The notes below the pieces were generated by a model. The model was not told the origin of the DNA. It saw only the letters and a list, made by a program, of their open reading frames with translations, and ran no database searches. This document shows positions 62,097-64,000 of a DNA stretch of 64,000 nucleotides, piece after piece. Each line of letters starts with the position of its first letter. The stretch's first letter is position 1. The DNA comes from Neorhizobium sp. SHOUNA12A (GTDB lineage: Bacteria; Pseudomonadota; Alphaproteobacteria; Rhizobiales; Rhizobiaceae): the NCBI RefSeq assembly GCF_023006505.1, contig NZ_JALBGV010000009.1, positions 1 to 64,000 of the forward strand. The letters run 5' to 3'. Both the position numbers and the translations under genes were made by a program.

Positions 62097-63338
62097 ATGT
62101 CGGTTTCGGATAGTGTGGCGCAAGGCCACGCGCTGCTGGGCAATTTTACCGGCGGCTCAAATCAGGTGCGGGTGAGGGCCTATAACGAGCGGCTCGTGCT
62201 TTCGCTTGTGCGCCTGAACAGCTCGATGTCGAAGGCGGATATCACGCGACGCAGCGGGCTTTCCGCCCAGACCGTCTCGGTCATCATGCGGGCGCTCGAA
62301 AAGGACGGTCTACTGTTGCGCGGCGAACCGGTGCGCGGCCGGGTGGGGCAGCCTTCGGTGCCGATGCGTCTCAATCCGGATGCGGCCTATTCGTTCGGCG
62401 TGAAGATCGGCCGGCGTAGTGCCGACCTGGTGCTGATGGATTTCGTCGGTCATATCCGGCTGCAATATCACGAGACCTATGCCTATCCGCTTCCCGGGAA
62501 GATCATCGAGATCATCACGTCCGGCATTGCGCGGCTCGAAGGCCAGTTGAATGAGGTACAGCGCGGCCGTATCGCCGGGATCGGGATCGCCGCGCCATTC
62601 GAACTCTGGAACTGGGCCGAGGAGGTGGGCGCTCCACAAGGGGCGATGGAGGTTTGGCGCGGGTTCGATCTGCAGGCGGAAATCGCAGCTAAGGTCCAGC
62701 ACGCGGTCTATCTGCAGAACGACGCGACCAGCGCCTGCGGCGCAGAACTGGTATTCGGCGTTGGCCCATCTTATCCGGATTTCGTGTATTTCTTCATCGG
62801 ATCGTTCATCGGCGGCGGGATCGTTCTGAATTCCGCGATTTTCTCCGGCCGGACCGGAACCGCCGGCGCGGTGGGGCCGCTTCCGGTGCGTGGCAAGGAT
62901 GGCGAAACGCGCCAATTGCTCGACATCGCCTCGATCTTCGTCCTGGAGAACCTTCTGAAAGAGCGGAACCTGGATCCGCAGCCGCTCTGGTATTCCGCCG
63001 ACGACTGGATCGATTTCGGAGAACCGCTCGATCTGTGGATTCTCCAGACCGCGAATGCGCTCGCCCAAGCGATCGTCGCGGCAGCCTCGATCATCGATTT
63101 TGGCGCCGCCGTGATCGACGGCGGTTTTCCGGCCTGGGTGCGGCAACGAATTGTCGCCTCGACCATCGAGGCGGTGGCACGACTCGACCTTCAGGGCGTC
63201 ATCATTCCCGATATCATCGAGGGAATGGTCGGCTCCCAGGCGCGGGCGATCGGCGGCGCCAGCCTGCCGATCTTTGCCAAATACCTCACCGACCAAAACG
63301 TGCTTTTCAAAGACCTGCGCGAGATGCCGACAGGTTAA
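62097..63338 (+). CDS. frcR: ROK-family transcriptional regulator
   Basis: 413 residues behind GGGAGGAAGAGCC. N-terminal winged helix (about 30-85: KADITRRSGLSAQTVSVIMR, ALEKDGLLLRGEPVRGRVGQ) and a C-terminal ROK sugar-kinase-like fold (IGIAAPFELWN; LQNDATSACGAELVFGVG; FIGSFIGGGIVLNSAIFSG). It is divergent from frcBCA and likely represses it until fructose or a related sugar is bound. The symbol is given by position. Confidence 0.83.
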   Translation: MSVSDSVAQGHALLGNFTGGSNQVRVRAYNERLVLSLVRLNSSMSKADITRRSGLSAQTVSVIMRALEKDGLLLRGEPVRGRVGQPSVPMRLNPDAAYSFGVKIGRRSADLVLMDFVGHIRLQYHETYAYPLPGKIIEIITSGIARLEGQLNEVQRGRIAGIGIAAPFELWNWAEEVGAPQGAMEVWRGFDLQAEIAAKVQHAVYLQNDATSACGAELVFGVGPSYPDFVYFFIGSFIGGGIVLNSAIFSGRTGTAGAVGPLPVRGKDGETRQLLDIASIFVLENLLKERNLDPQPLWYSADDWIDFGEPLDLWILQTANALAQAIVAAASIIDFGAAVIDGGFPAWVRQRIVASTIEAVARLDLQGVIIPDIIEGMVGSQARAIGGASLPIFAKYLTDQNVLFKDLREMPTG

Positions 63339-63402
63339 TTGACTGCCAGCCGGGTTCCATTGATCCCGACGCCGTTTCGTTTGATCGGTGGAGAAAGCAG
63401 CT

Positions 63403-64000
63403 TTAGCGGCCCTTGGCCTGGCGCCAGCGGGCGAAATCCGTCTTGGTCTCCTCCCTGGTCGCCGGATAGAGGCCGATGATCGAGCGGCCGCTCAGGACTT
63501 CCTCGGTGACGAAATCCTCGAATGCGGTCATCTCGACCACCTCGTCGGCGATCTCGTCGGCGATGCCGGCCGGAACGATAACAACGCCTTCATTGTCGCC
63601 GACAACCACGTCGCCCGGCCAGACTGCGACGTCGCCGCAGCCGATCGGCACGTTGATATCGAGCGCCTGATGGAGCGTCAGGTTGGTTGGGGCGGAGGGG
63701 CGGTTATGATAGGCGCGGATGCCGAGTTCGGCAATTTCGGGACTATCGCGAAATCCGCCATCGGTGACGACGCCGACGACGCCGCGTACCATCAGGCGCG
63801 ACACGAGGATGGAACCGGCGGAGGCGGCTCGGGGATCCCTGCGGCTGTCCATGACCATCACATGGCCGGCCGGGCACTGCTCGACGGCGGCGCGCTGCGG
63901 ATGCAGCGGGTTCTGGAACACCGAAAGCGGGTTGAGGTCCTCACGTGCCGGAATGTAACGCAGGGTGAAGGCTTGGCCGACCATGTTCTGCTGCTTATGG
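63403..64000 (-). CDS. RraA-family protein (5' end beyond window)
   Basis: About 199 residues are present and the frame is still open at the right edge, so the N-terminus is missing. The core GHVMVMDSRRDPRAASAGSI, VRGVVGVVTDGGFRDSPEIA and VWPGDVVVGDNEGVVIVPAG is that of the RraA/4-hydroxy-4-methyl-2-oxoglutarate aldolase family, with the Mg-binding Asp and Arg in TDGGFRDS. It may be a class II pyruvate aldolase or an oxaloacetate decarboxylase-like enzyme; the genes beyond the window would decide. Confidence 0.82.
   Translation of the reverse strand, partial: HKQQNMVGQAFTLRYIPAREDLNPLSVFQNPLHPQRAAVEQCPAGHVMVMDSRRDPRAASAGSILVSRLMVRGVVGVVTDGGFRDSPEIAELGIRAYHNRPSAPTNLTLHQALDINVPIGCGDVAVWPGDVVVGDNEGVVIVPAGIADEIADEVVEMTAFEDFVTEEVLSGRSIIGLYPATREETKTDFARWRQAKGR

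Overview
The window reads as a high-GC alphaproteobacterium of the order Rhizobiales, most likely a member of the Rhizobiaceae. Reasons visible here are: a DUF1127 gene beside a CCUCCUCCC-hairpin RNA, a DUF982 protein, minCDE away from other division genes, a nadQ-nadABC block, an frc-type fructose ABC system, and a YcaO/TfuA pair (TfuA was first described with rhizobial trifolitoxin). In several Rhizobiaceae minCDE and nadABC sit on a chromid, so this may be chromid DNA; that is inference.

Layout. 1-1.2 kb: the edge of a mobile or plasmid-like element (MobC-like ribbon-helix-helix protein, Rep-type helix-turn-helix protein). 1.5-8.9 kb: an XRE regulator coupled to a six-subunit membrane complex related to hydrogenase-4/complex I, whose large subunit lacks the Ni-Fe cysteines (an Ehr-type complex). 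9.1-14.2 kb: a cytochrome c oxidase operon with a lipoprotein CoxB carrying a cytochrome c domain, a fused subunit I+III and CtaG. 14.5-16.6 kb: a hybrid histidine kinase. 16.6-20.1 kb: rmlCBDA for dTDP-L-rhamnose. A 52-nt imperfect repeat occurs in inverted orientation at 1.2 kb and 20.4 kb, the latter touching the 3' end of a tRNA-Gln gene, so the 19 kb between may be an acquired island.

20.7-31.4 kb is core-like: a class A penicillin-binding protein, small proteins, Dps, RidA, DUF1127 plus a four-hairpin anti-Shine-Dalgarno-type sRNA locus, minCDE, and a TPP riboswitch in front of thiXY without thiZ. 30.5-34.8 kb holds nadQ and nadABC with a palindromic operator. 34.9-40.0 kb carries an M20 peptidase, adenine deaminase, a 7Fe ferredoxin and an amidohydrolase. 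38.6-47.1 kb (minus) is a catabolic locus: ABC importer, FAD oxidoreductase, CoA-transferase, enoyl-CoA hydratase, LysR regulator and amidohydrolase, substrate unknown.

47.5-52.7 kb is the most interesting part: a probable uncharacterised RiPP locus. It has a SARP/BTAD activator, a 51-residue cysteine-free candidate precursor peptide, a strong stem-loop, a YcaO enzyme, TfuA and an 82-residue accessory protein. An identical 11-nt element lies 63 bases upstream of the ycaO start and 70 bases upstream of the precursor start, and the ycaO copy has the 11-bp heptad spacing typical of SARP operators.

52.9-64 kb is sugar uptake: a HAD phosphatase with a family 1 ABC sugar importer, then frcBCA-like genes with a divergent ROK regulator and a RraA-family protein cut by the right edge.
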